A stretch of DNA of 64,000 nucleotides from Pycnopodia helianthoides (Eukaryota > Echinodermata > Asteroidea > Forcipulatida > Asteriidae): positions 6,605,394-6,669,393 of the forward strand of contig CM063262.1 of NCBI GenBank assembly GCA_032158295.1, read 5' to 3'. The notes below the pieces were generated by a model. The model was not told the DNA's origin and searched no databases. It saw only the letters and a list, made by a program, of their open reading frames with translations. Position 1 is the first letter of the stretch. Every line of letters starts with the position of its first letter. Made by a program: the position numbers and the translations under genes. Shown here in pieces: positions 35,263-46,600 of the stretch.

Positions 35263-37269
35263 TAGACATAGTTACTTCTTATTTTCAACACCATGCAAAG
35301 ATTCAAACATCATGTATCATTCTTAAGGTCATACGAGGAAACACAGACATTTGGCAAGATTGTTGTGCGTGAAAATTGCTTTATGTTTTCTTTTCCGTTT
35401 CAAAATGAAATTTATTAACTGCGTTTAAAGATTTTTCCCAAATTAAGTGGAACCTTTTGCTTTTAGATTTATCTTAAAGTCGATGCTACGGCTTTATCGC
35501 ATTAATTTTGAACGTTGGATTATAGGACGATCTTAGCAACACCCTTAGCAACAGTCGTAGCTGTAAGCCGTAGCCACCAATTCGGATACGGCCTTCACTC
35601 ACTCGATGTCATTTATGACATAGCATTAAAATTGATAACATTAATGTATATATATTTGTAACGTACCGATGCTTTATGATTATCCAGACATGTACATTGT
35701 GTAGAAAGATGTAGGCAGAAAGTTACGTTCGCTTAAAGGTGTTGCATACGTTTGGTAATTGGAGCCTACTAATTGTGTCAATCCTATATAAAAGTGTAGG
35801 TACATACAATAAAACTAACCCGTGAAAATTTCACTTCAAAAGGTGGTCGTGTTTTTTGAGATATCACCGAAAAACCGGAACGAATATTTCCAGGCATGAA
35901 GAATACTCCTCATAGGAATACACAGTCTGAGAAGCGTTTCTAGGTAATCGCATACAGTGTGTTTTCCTTACTATACTTGTATAAAAAGTGAAAAGTGTAA
36001 GAAAGTACGCATTTAGAATCAAGACCACAGCAGGTACAGGCAAAATTACGAGCTGTGAAAAAGAAATCAATGGTTTCAACGTAAACATATTAGTATTAAG
36101 TTTTACAAATAATTGTCAAACTCTTGTTGTCATTTTGAGAATACGCAACAGCGTTAATTATACAGCTGGCTCAATGCCAAATATGAGTGATCCAGCTTTA
36201 GCGTTTTCACAAAGTGCCAACAACTTTGTCCTATACCGTTTTAACAAACAGCACAACATATGTCTACATAACGCGCTGCACAGAGGGCGTTTAAAAAAAA
36301 AAATACACGAAGAGACAATAATTCAGCATTTACCCATTTTCTTCTACTTCCTTGATACAATTTAAAGTCGAACAGTCTTTGAAAAAAAAAAAAAATGATT
36401 TAAACAATTACCTGAACCACAAACGCGGGTTTCTCCAAACACTCATATTTGGCTGCAAAGGAAATATTATGCACCTCGTGATGTTGCTGTAGATTTTATT
36501 CACTTCAGACTGTTTTACCCCAGACATTATAAGCCACCAAACATAAATGTGTACCTTAAATTAGCTGATGCATAATGATGTCTTTGTTTTAAATCATGTT
36601 TTGTAGCCTGACATCGAAATAAACTATAATACTTTGGCCTACGCGAGTGGAGTGGTGAGGTCGAGAAATTATTGAAACACATTATGCGTATGTAACCTTC
36701 ACGTGCACCAGTGGCATGCCGATCACATTCCTGATGGACTAACCACGGAAGTAATAGACCAAGTGCCTCTATAGATCTGTACTGGTTTACAAGTGTAGAT
36801 GCATCACAGTATCGCTTCCTCCTGGTAAAACAACTCAAACAATGCAGTGTTGAAGCTGCACATGCAGTATCATGCAGTAGCAAATGTACAACAGCAAACT
36901 GTGGCCCTTGAATTTATGGGCAAAAATATAAATATTTTCAGAAACATTAAAATGTTCGTACGGTAGGTATATTGGTTATGAAGCTGTGACATTTTCTTGT
37001 TGTTAGTTTAGCAAAGTGTTTTGTGTTTATTTTGCGGTCTACAGTCTCTAGCCACATCAATCCTTTTAGTGAATAATCAGGAACATCAGGAACATTATTT
37101 CATTTTGGAATGTAATACAACATATACTTTACAAATCACAGTGGTAAAACAATTTACCGCCAACAGTTACAATCTCTTGAACAAGATTCAATTACAATAT
37201 GGATGAAGGGAAGGGGGGGGGGGACACACATCGATTAACATTGACCATCCCTCTTCACTCATATTCTGA
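35263..37269. other. Intergenic, no gene seen
   Basis: AT-rich, with frames lacking domains or splice support. A TTAAAGGTG start at about 35733 hints at another decayed TTAA-type MITE without a clear right end. Confidence 0.3.
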
Positions 37270-37760
37270 GGTCAAAGTTGTCTGTTTTTTGCAATACCGG
37301 AAACCAAAAGTTGCTCGTATCAACTTGGTTTTACTCTCGCTTTTAGTATTCTTTCTTCAAAGTGTTGTCGACCGTGAGAAACTGTTTTTTCTGTACCCAA
37401 TGTTTGAAGTAGAAAAATAAAGCAAACGAAGCAAAACTTAACCCTCTCCTTGAGCTTCAACGATATGTTGTTTTAGTTGAAACAATCGTTTATGCATGGC
37501 GATCTGATGACTATATACTTATAATTAGTTGCATCACATCGTTAACGACAGTAGCTCACTTACGAATGAGTGCGCATTTGTTGCAAAGCGCATGAGCTTT
37601 AACACTTCTGGTTCCATAGCTGCAAATCATCGTTTATAAATAAGCTGTATGGGGAGATACAGCTTCATTTAAATGGTCCATTGGTACTATTAGGTATTCC
37701 ACTTTGCAGCGCAAAGTTTAACAAAGGGAAGTCAAAATGTAGTTATTTGAATAATTACAA
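37270..37760 (+). promoter_or_regulatory. Orphan receptor-type promoter region
   Basis: The stretch holds diverged counterparts of blocks upstream of receptor copies 1 and 3: TTGCAATACCGGAAACCAAA near 37287, AGCAAAACTTAACCCTCTCC, and GAGTGCGCATTTGTTGCA at 37567. No signal-peptide exon follows. The 300-bp tandem array starts instead. It is probably the stranded 5' end of copy 2 or of a fourth lost copy. Confidence 0.4.
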
Positions 37761-37839
37761 TATAAATCTTTACTGGTTCCGCAGAGTTACCAATATAGTC
37801 TGCAGAGCAATAGATAGGTCACTTCGTGTTTAGAGAATT

Positions 37840-38775
37840 CGCTTAAAAAAGTAAACAAAAAAAAACAAAAAAAAAACAGTTTTCTCATATCAGGAAAACC
37901 TGATATATTGATGTAGAACAAAATTATTAAACATTTACAGCTAAACAGAAAGTCATTACTGGGAAGAAAAAAAATGCTGATAATAATTACTCTTTTAAAA
38001 CCCGACCGTGCAGATTCAGAGTCTATCACACATAAACTCGTCTCTCGTCTAGTTGGAAATATGTATGGTCAATTTTCTACATCGTTTTGCCATGCTGTCT
38101 TGTGTGGGATATCGTGTAGATCGTTGACCAAGACACCTAATTCGCTTAAAAAAGTAAAAAAAAAAAAAAAAAAAACAGTTTTCTCATATCAGGAAAACCT
38201 GATATATTGATGTAGAACAAAATTATTAAACATTTACAGCTAAACAGAAAGTCATTACTGGGAAGAAAAAAAATGCTGATAATAATTACTCTTTTAAAAC
38301 CCGACCGTGCAGATTCAGAGTCTATCACACATAAACTCGTCTCTCGTCTAGTTGGAAATATTTATGGTCAATTTTCTACATCGTTTTGCCATGCTGTTTT
38401 GTGTGGGATATCGTGTAGATCGTTGACCAAGACACCTAATTCGCTTAAAAAAGTAAAAAAAAAAAAAAAAAAAAAATAGTTTTCTCATATCAGGAAAACC
38501 TGATATATTGATGTAGAACAAAATTATTAAACATTTACAGCTAAACAGAAAGTCATTACTGGGAAGAAAAAAAATGCTGATAATAATTACTCTTTTAAAA
38601 CCCGACCGTGCAGATTCAGAGTCTATCACACATAAACTCCTCTCTCGTCTAGTTGGAAATATTTATGGTCAATTTTCTACATCGTTTTGCCATGCTGTTT
38701 TGTGTGGGATATCGTGTAGATCGTTGACCAAGACACCTAATTCGCTTTAAAAAGTAAAAAAAAAAGACAACAGTT
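37840..38775. repeat. Tandem array of 300-bp units with A tracts
   Basis: Three full units and part of a fourth. The landmark TTTCTCATATCAGG falls at 37881, 38180 and 38481, a period of about 300 bp. Each unit contains the palindrome ATATCAGGAAAACCTGATAT, ends in AATTCGCTTAAAAAAGTAAA and runs into an A tract of varying length. Units are about 99% identical, so amplification is recent. The minus-strand frames through the units are by-products of the repeat. Confidence 0.9.
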
Positions 38776-39425
38776 TTCTCATGTCTGTGTGAACAAAAGT
38801 TTTCGTGTGCTGCCAGCGCCCAGCAATGGCGGCGTGTCTTGCAGCACTTGCGCGTATGGATGAGTGTATGTAAAGCCCAAAATAGCATGGGCAAAGACAT
38901 AACTTGGAAGGGGGCAGTTTTTTAAATATATAAAACCTACCGATTGTGCATTTTGATCTCATTTCCCCTGATTTATTATTATTGTAAATTGTATATAATA
39001 TCTAGTTTGTTTTGATGAGGTGGGGGGAAAGAGGGGGAAGAGTCCCCCTGGTTACACCACTGCGAAGCGGTGTTGATGGGGGGGGGGGGGTCTAGGTTAG
39101 GGGATGCAAATAGGAAAGTGGCCATGTATGTTGGTATTTCAGCATGTATTTAGGGGTTTAAAATAATCTCAAGTTCCTTTTCAATGGAATAATCTGTTCT
39201 TACGATGCCAATTTCCGAATTGTCAGGCCGAGAAATATAGAATTGTGAACCAAGCATCATGCACTGATTACCCGAGTGACCCGAGTAGGAAAATATAAAG
39301 TTAGTTTATTTGTATGCCCACTCTACTGTGGCGTGCTATTATGTTATGCTGCAGCGGAGTAGATTTTCGGAATTCGGGAGACTTCCCAGGTCTGAAAAAA
39401 CGGTCCTGCTTATTAACTATTACAT
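38776..39425. other. Intergenic, no gene; G-rich tracts
   Basis: No coding frame is supported. G runs lie at 39024-39048 and 39078-39090. CCTGGTTACACCACTG near 39047 looks like one end of a hAT-type MITE; the matching other end was not found. Confidence 0.35.
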
Positions 39426-39627
39426 GGGACAATTTTCATAGAGTTGCTTAAACAAAAAGATGTTGCTTAAATAATTCTTTTTAGCACAAATGAACAGGCA
39501 ACCAGTCACAAACTGTGCACCCAACACGTTGTTTTTGCTAATAACCCTTTTCAAGTAGGCAGAATCGTATAGTGGTTAGCATTTAATTATTAGTGCTTAC
39601 GCAGCTCTATGAAATTTGGCCCTGGGC
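39426..39627. mobile_element. Diverged copy of the 16827-17073 element
   Basis: Begins GGGACAATTTTCATAGAGTT and ends CGCAGCTCTATGAAATTTGGCC, the same inverted-end pattern as the apextrin intron 2 element. Non-coding. Confidence 0.5.
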
Positions 39628-39710
39628 GAAAGGTAGAAAATAGACTGGGACTTTTGCTGAGTGGATCGAGGGGACTTCTCGACTTCACTGCCGCAGAGTG
39701 AGTTCGTATT

Positions 39711-39752
39711 AGGTCTCGACGTTTCGACTTGCTCTAGTCATCGTCAGGAGAC
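39711..39752 (-). ncRNA. Hammerhead-ribozyme-like motif of a Penelope element
   Basis: On the minus strand: stem I arm GTCTC (39752-39748), core CTGACGA (39747-39741), one extra base, stem II GACT with loop AGAGCA and AGTC, GAAAC, GTC, then stem I arm GAGAC (39717-39713). All pairings and the conserved core CUGANGA...GAAA are intact. GAAACGTC gives the minimal stem III, able to dimerise through ACGT, known from Penelope hammerheads. Cleavage would follow the C of GTC. The unpaired base before stem II departs from the strict consensus. Confidence 0.55.
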
Positions 39753-40294
39753 TAAAACGTGTGAGACATGTTGGTCTATAAGAGTTCAGAGATTTCAGTG
39801 TAGGGTCGGTCACTGCTCTGATTGGTTCTCCTGAAAGGAGAACTGCATGCGGTGGGAGAGCACAGCGTTGTTGCTCTTACAAACGCAAACTTACCGGGTA
39901 CTTAATACACAATAGAGCAATGTTACCCCGAAAGGTTTTCTTTGTTGCAGTGGTGCACGACAGAGGATTTCTTTAGAATATGGAATAATAGAACAACAAT
40001 GGAAGTACACCGTAACTCCCATAATGTAAGGGTGCATGTGTGGGTTGCCCATTGTGTGTGAGTGCCCTGTGTCTGCGATCGTGTCAGTAAACTTTCAAAT
40101 ATCAGTAGAGTAGGGTGGTAGGATTGTGTGCCAAATGCTGCAGCCGATATATTGATGCACTGTATTGTGCCTGTGTATTTCAATAGCTTCCCTGATGCGA
40201 CGTGTATACCAAGGTCTCCCAGGAGCTATATAGTTTGAGCTTGAAAAACACCAAACCTCCTTAAAACTCTAAACCTACATAGAACTCTAAATCT

Positions 40295-40606
40295 CATCTC
40301 ACAAGAGAAGAATTGCAGGCTATTGATAACCTTCACAGGGATCCCTTTATACAAATACTAAAGGCTGACAAGGGTAATGCCGAAGTTGTAATGGATCGTG
40401 CCGCTTATGATAACAAAGTTCAAAGTATCCTTGACACAGATGCTTGTTTCCGCCTGAAGAAGAACCCGATCCCGTCAGTAGAAATGAAGTTTGCTGCCAA
40501 GCTCTTCTTTCTTAACCGTAGCACTGACATACCCACTCCGCTATATAGACATCTCACGTGTCAATTTTACGCCAGTGCATGCGACCATTGCACGTATTGC
40601 GTTTAA
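40295..40606 (+). pseudogene. Penelope reverse transcriptase, N-terminal fragment
   Basis: The frame reads LTREELQAIDNL, then FIQILKADKGNAEVVMDRAA, YDNKVQSILDTDACFRLKKN and so on. The ILKADKGNAxVVMDR block marks the N-terminal region of Penelope-like reverse transcriptases. It stops at 40606 without the palm. The nearby hammerhead-like motif lies in the opposite orientation, as happens in rearranged Penelope insertions. Confidence 0.75.
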
Positions 40607-40924
40607 ACCAGATTTTAGTGGTTGCACAAACTTGCTCGTAGCGCAACATTGTCAACATTCAGAGAGCCATTGCGCCTAGAAATAGCATGCGTGTATGAAT
40701 CGAAGTAAGTCCATGCGTTAGTTTTATCATTTCAGGCTTACTCGGTATTTTGTGTGTGTGTGTATAAGAATAGCTACCAGAAAATAATGAATTTTGATGT
40801 CGTGACAAAGACACAATTTACATTAAAAATACACAAATATTCTAATCAAATTCACCTGGTATGAAAGGACTTTGCAGTGTTGTTCAATTATTGTGACTTT
40901 GTATGTCTTTGTATCTTTGAATAG

Positions 40925-42125
40925 ATATCATCACTTTTGGGAATATCAAGATAGACATGCCCCCAGTCGTCACAGTATTTGAAGGTGAACACGTAGATTT
41001 GGAGCGCAAGCCTCGGTATGCAGCTTGTACATCGATATTACCATGCCAGCAAAATTACGTTACAATGAAATTAATGGATATTGAAATTTAATTCGAAAAA
41101 GAAAAAACAATTTCGATGTGTAATAACCTTGGGACGTTTAATAAGAAGAATGTAGAACCTAATGAAGACAATGGCAATCTAACATTTTTTAACATAGGCT
41201 TTTTAGATGATGCTGTGGTTACATGCGATGTGTATAGGCATATCGGCAGACAATCAAATGAAATAGAAGTTAGAGTGAGAAGGGGTAAGTGTTACCAACA
41301 GATATATTGTTAAATAATGATGCAATCATACAATTTTTATTTATTTATTTATTTTATGTTATTTTATTTTTTTGTGGGGGGGAGGTAAGTTATACACATT
41401 TTTTAAAACAATGTCATCACAATGAATGTTTGAATGTTGCTTCAGTGTTTTCATACCTGTTCAGTTTTAATATACTCAATTGGTGCAAGCCTTCTCTATC
41501 ATTAGTGTTTTCTAAAAACTACTACGACGCTATATAAGACCCTTTATTGAATGTATGCAGCGTTTTAATAGTATATCAAACGAAACTTTTCTTAATTACT
41601 ATCTTTTTTTCCAATAAAATACTGTTATCTTGACAACGCATGCTTACCACATCGATACCGCACCTTGAAACATTGTGTCACATTGCCAACCACATTTCAT
41701 GATATTTTATGTAATGAACAAATGAACTTGCCAACTAGTTTGGTCTGTAAATGAAACAGTCATTATTCATTGTATATATATATATTTGTTTATTAAAGCT
41801 AATTTTGGTGTTCAGACTGAAAGAAACCCTACTCCAGGAGAAGGGGAGAATGTTACCTTACCGTACTCTGTGATCGACAGCGGCACAACTGATAAGAGAA
41901 ATTTCACCTATAAGTGATCACTTAACATCACCATGCTGCAGTCGTGCATTACAGTTTCGAGGTGGACCAGACGGGAAAGTACGTGCTTCATCATGGCAAG
42001 ACAAGCTGTAATCTTACAATTCTAAACGTAAACTTAAACGACGAAGGAAGATGGCAATGTGATGTTCATGACTCCTTCTACAACCAGTCGAATTATAATT
42101 ATATATACGGCAATTGTCCCTGCAT
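40925..42125 (+). pseudogene. Two-Ig receptor copy 2, dead remnant
   Basis: Exons homologous to Ig1 (40925-41284) and Ig2 (41799-42125) remain. Ig1 has lost its first core cysteine (LEC to LER) and has a TAA after KLMDIEI. Ig2 has the first core cysteine changed to Tyr at 41864-41866, the core Trp changed to TGA at 41915-41917, and a small deletion after ITI. No signal-peptide, stalk, transmembrane or tail exons are found nearby. The intron lengths match copy 1. Its intron lacks the 10-kb insert of copy 3 and so documents the empty site. Confidence 0.9.
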
Positions 42126-42693
42126 GTAAGTTTGCAAAGTAACTATTTAATGTCATCCAAAACAAGCTGTATCGGATCTGCCGCTTGTCTCATGATAATA
42201 GGTAAACAAGTTGCAAGAATAAAACAGTCTGCATCCTAAAACAAATAAAACTTGCTTGTATTGAAGAAACACTTGTTTATGTAAATCATCATTCTTTTGA
42301 ATTGTCTTTTTCGCATTTCAAAATAAACCAGCAGTAATCATTACAACGGAAATTGTCCTTGCTTGTAAATACAACTTTAATTTATCCTGCTTCGTCCAAA
42401 TTTTAAGTTGGGATATCGGATCGATAGGGTGTTCGTGATGGTACTATACAAAGTAAAAGGCCTTTTTTTTGCATCTTCTTAAAAGTGTTTGATCCGCTCA
42501 TGCAAGTGAAAACAAGTAAACAACATTTATGACATTTTGAATTGTAGCACCAAGAAACATAGGCTTGTATGAGTCGCAACACAAGCCTTGGCTAGGACTC
42601 CCTACGCTGTGAAAACAGACATGTCCTTGGTTTTGATTGTGATTCATTTAAGCTATGTTTACATATCGTTATTTTAATTTATTTTCTATTCGC

Positions 42694-42753
42694 AGTTCAA
42701 ACTGAACCAGCAGCAACTGCGTCAACAGAAATTGTCCGAAGTCCACAGTAAAT
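42694..42753 (+). other. Possible short terminal exon after the copy 2 Ig2 exon
   Basis: After CTATTCGCAG comes a phase-1-compatible frame, FQTEPAATASTEIVRSPQ, then TAA. Related stretches follow the Ig2 exon of copy 1 (27362, also ending in an early TAA) and copy 3 (55830, acceptor AG lost). If used, it would end the protein before the membrane helix and give a secreted form. It may equally be intron sequence with weak homology to Ig2. Confidence 0.25.
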
Positions 42754-43029
42754 TAGTTATAAAGTGCGCGTGCGCACTGTCAATGTAAAACACATGTAAA
42801 CCGGAAAGCAATACATCGGACGGTAATGAAACTGTATATGTTCACTGATTAAAGACATTTTATCATTTATTGATGATAAACTGAAATATTGTAAAGATAT
42901 AACCCACATCACAGTTGTAGATAGATTGACCAGCGATAGCCACGCGTATCACGTCGACAATGTACCAGTACAAAAGGTGTCAATAAAAAGATATATGAAC
43001 ATTAAACAAAAATTCAATCGTCTTTCCCT

Positions 43030-43632
43030 CCCGTTTGAAGGATTTCTGCAATACCGGAAATCAAAAGTTTATAGATAATTACACTTTGATTGACTTTTGC
43101 TTTCATTTATATTGACTGTGTGAAGCTTCTTTACTGTCTCCCGTGTTTAATGATATGAACGGGAAGCAAAACTCTCTTTTTGCCCTTGAGCCTGAGGAAA
43201 AAAAACTGGATCCGATTTGTTTTTTAGTAGAAAACTAAAGTACAGTGGAAACAATAATCACGGAAGAAGATCGACAGTCGTGTACTTAGGCCCACAACAA
43301 AACGAGTGCGCATGTTTGCAGGGGCAAAACCTCATCACTTGGCCGATTGGAAAGAGGAAAATACTGTACAAGAAAGTTACATTGCTACTGGTTATATTCC
43401 CTTTGCAAAGCACTATTTTAAAAGGGTAATCCAAAAGTGGGCTATTTTTTATGTTAACTAAACATAGATTGCTATTTGATTCAAATCTCTTATAGTCATT
43501 CGAACGGCGTAAGTTATGATGATCCAAGTGTGCGTGATTTAGAGTGGAGTGACGTGGTGTCTTCAACACAACACTACCATAGTGTAGCTGCTATTCACCA
43601 ACCTCTTCACATTGACTATAAGTATTCTAACA
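43030..43632 (+). promoter_or_regulatory. Promoter region of receptor copy 3
   Basis: Homologous to the region before copy 1, with the blocks GATTTCTGCAATACC, GTCTCCCGTGTTTAA and GAGTGCGCATGTTTGC in the same order. A block from about 25200 of copy 1 (GGCCGATTGGAAAGAGGAAA) is also kept at 43340, so the promoters are alike over most of their length. Confidence 0.55.
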
Positions 43633-46600
43633 ATGGACGGAGGATTTACCCAGAAGTTCACAATCTTGGTAATTATTGGATACTTTTGTCAAGGTGAGTC
43701 AAGTCAAAAAAAGAGGAAAAACTCGTATAGCGTCACAGTGTCAGTATTAAGAGATAATCGCGCATCAAAATAGTGCGTGTGTATGAATCGAAATTGGATT
43801 TATCATTTCATTTTACACGCAATTGTGTGTGTCTAAAACTAGCAACATTGATATATTTCAATAGTATTTCTTGAACTTACTTTTATTTGGAACTAGTGCC
43901 GAATACAAAAACGCTTTAAAAACATTTTTTCCTTCTAATAAATGTTCACCTGGTATGAACTGACTTTTTAAAAATATTGTTCAATTATTAAATCGTATGT
44001 CTTTGTACTTTGAATAGATGTTATCTCTTTTGGGAACATCAGAATAGACATGCCCCCAGTCGTCACAGTTTTTGAAGGTGAAGACGTAGAGTTAGAGTGC
44101 AAGGTTCGGTATGGAAATGGTACATTGATATCTCCCTGCCAGCGAAATGACCTTACAATTAAATGGATATTGATAAATAATCCGGAGAACAAAGCTGGTG
44201 ACAAAATTGTACGGTGTGGTAAATTTGCGGCGTTCAAAAACAAGACTGTGAAATTTAATGAAGACAATGGCAATCTAACAATAATAAATATAGGCCTTTC
44301 AGATAATACCGTGGTTCACTGTGATGTGTTTGGAGCAAACATCGTAGGGCATTCAAATAAAACAGAAGTCATAGTGAAAAAGGGTAAGTATTACATCGAA
44401 ATGGTTGCAATTGACGATAACGGAACCGTTACTTATGTTAAAGGAACATTACAGAATTGGTTTTTGCTAACACAACAGTTGCTGGCAGTGTAAGCACTTT
44501 ATGTAATCCACCATATACATAAACTGACAAACCTGTAGAAGTTTGAGATCGATCGGCCATCTGGGTCACGAGAAAATAGTGAAAAAAACGATTACTCATT
44601 TGCATGAAATCATATAGATTCAACAAATGAATAAAACGCTCACTGAGCGATAAACTCCAATCGGAAAATTAGTTTGTTCATTTCTCATCAATTATGGCAT
44701 TTCAGACAGAAATATTCCAAGGGATGTTTTCTACTATCATCATCATTAGACCGTGTAAGTTTTATGTAAATCTGTGCTCAAAAAGTATATTTTACAAGTT
44801 TTTTTCTTACCAACTCTGTAATGTTCCTTTAAAACATTAACTTTCATATCACATTTTCATTTTCGAATGGCGGCAAACCAATGATGCTTCCGCTTGTCTT
44901 TAAATAGGCCTAAGTTTACCTACAGATATCCTGTTAAATAATGAAGCAATCATCCGTAAAAATTTACTCTATTTTGTAATTTTGGTGGAACTGTTACTGA
45001 TTAAAAAACGATAATTTGTTTTTTATTTACCCTTTCAAAATATTAAGCGTTATACACATTTTGTTAGACCCTGCCACCACAATCAAGGCTCAGGTTTTTC
45101 ATAAGGGCTTTTATGTTAATCCAGTTTTGAAATACTCAATTGGTGTAAGCTTGCTCTAAAGACCTATTGCATATGACGTCATCGTCTAAACAAAATAATT
45201 GGTGGCGCCATATTAGGTGTCAAATTACGACCGGCCGCTGTGCGTGCCTAGTTACAACCGTCTGCTCAAGGCTTGAAAACAAAAATGTCGTAGTGTGGTT
45301 TCGTTAGTTTTCAAAGGCTTGCATTAGCAACGGAGACCGAGGTTGACATTCACAGCACGGGAAGAGAGGTAAACAATTCAAGAAACAGTGGTGGTTTGTC
45401 AGAAAATGTGAAAATCCTCACATTCCCTGACAAACAGAGGTACGTCGACAAAATACGTAACATTTGAACCTGAGACCCCTACCTTATCCCGGTATCGTGC
45501 TGTACACCATTGTTGAAATGTGATAGACTACTTAAGATAGAGTTCCCAGATATTACCTCATAAATTTCCCCTCCTCATATACTGGGGAAGCTATGAAAGC
45601 CTACACAAGCCTGGATGCATACAAATACTATATTTCTGGTAAAATAAACAACTTCATTGTGTGGAACCAGCCGATGAAGCGCGATCGGACTTCCAGCGTT
45701 TTTGTAATTCTGTCTAAGGTTAGTACTTGTAATAGTAATAGTAATGACATGTATTCTTGTCGTAGGTTTTATGTGATTTTCGTTTATTGACGAATAACTT
45801 TTGATTAAATTTTCTTTGAGGGAACTCAGGCGCGGTTCTAGAGCCACAATTTTAGGGGGGCTAGACCTTTTGCACGTGACGTCACCCTCTAACTTTCGCT
45901 ACTGCTATTTCTTTTTGGGAGTCGAAAAGGAACATATAAACAGCGCATTTTTCATGTATTTGTCGCATAATAAGTAGAAAGATACAATAATCATACAACA
46001 CATGATGCAGTTGCGTGCAAATTATTTTGACTCCAAAACGGTAGACAGAACAAAAACTTGCAATGGTTTAACGAATTTGATTGAGAATATTATGGGATGT
46101 TTACAGAGGGAAGAGTGAAATCATAATATGTAGCCGTGTGCAATCAAGCCAGGATGAGATCATGTGGCCACAACAAATATTTTGATGGTATTCGATATAA
46201 GAATCATATAATAGAGAGGTTTTATTAATGGACAAGCATGGACATGGCTCTGGTGTGGTCTCGTAATCAACCATCCCATCCTATGACTGTTTGTTGTGGG
46301 AGACAAAGGTCTCTGTTTTTGAAAAGTCAAAAGGCGATGTTTAAAACAGACATTTTCTTTGATGTTTTCAAGCCTCCTTATACTCTTATAGAAAAAAGGA
46401 AGGCTTTTAGGAAGGGAGGAAAAGAGGTTAGAACTTACTAAAAAGAACATTGTTCCGGTGATAATATGTTGAGCCACTTGTGTTTTATCACCGCATCGTC
46501 ATTTCCAAACTGAGATTGGTTTTTATGTTCATGTAATACAAAACAAAACAAGGCGGAAGCGCGCGCCGGCGGAAACCGCAAATTCTAAGCACAGTGCTTG

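Noticed and set aside
37787..38629. Repeated minus-strand frames starting MIDSESARSGFKRV
   Set aside because: They arise once per 300-bp tandem unit and run into the A tracts. There is no domain, splice context or codon pattern of a gene.
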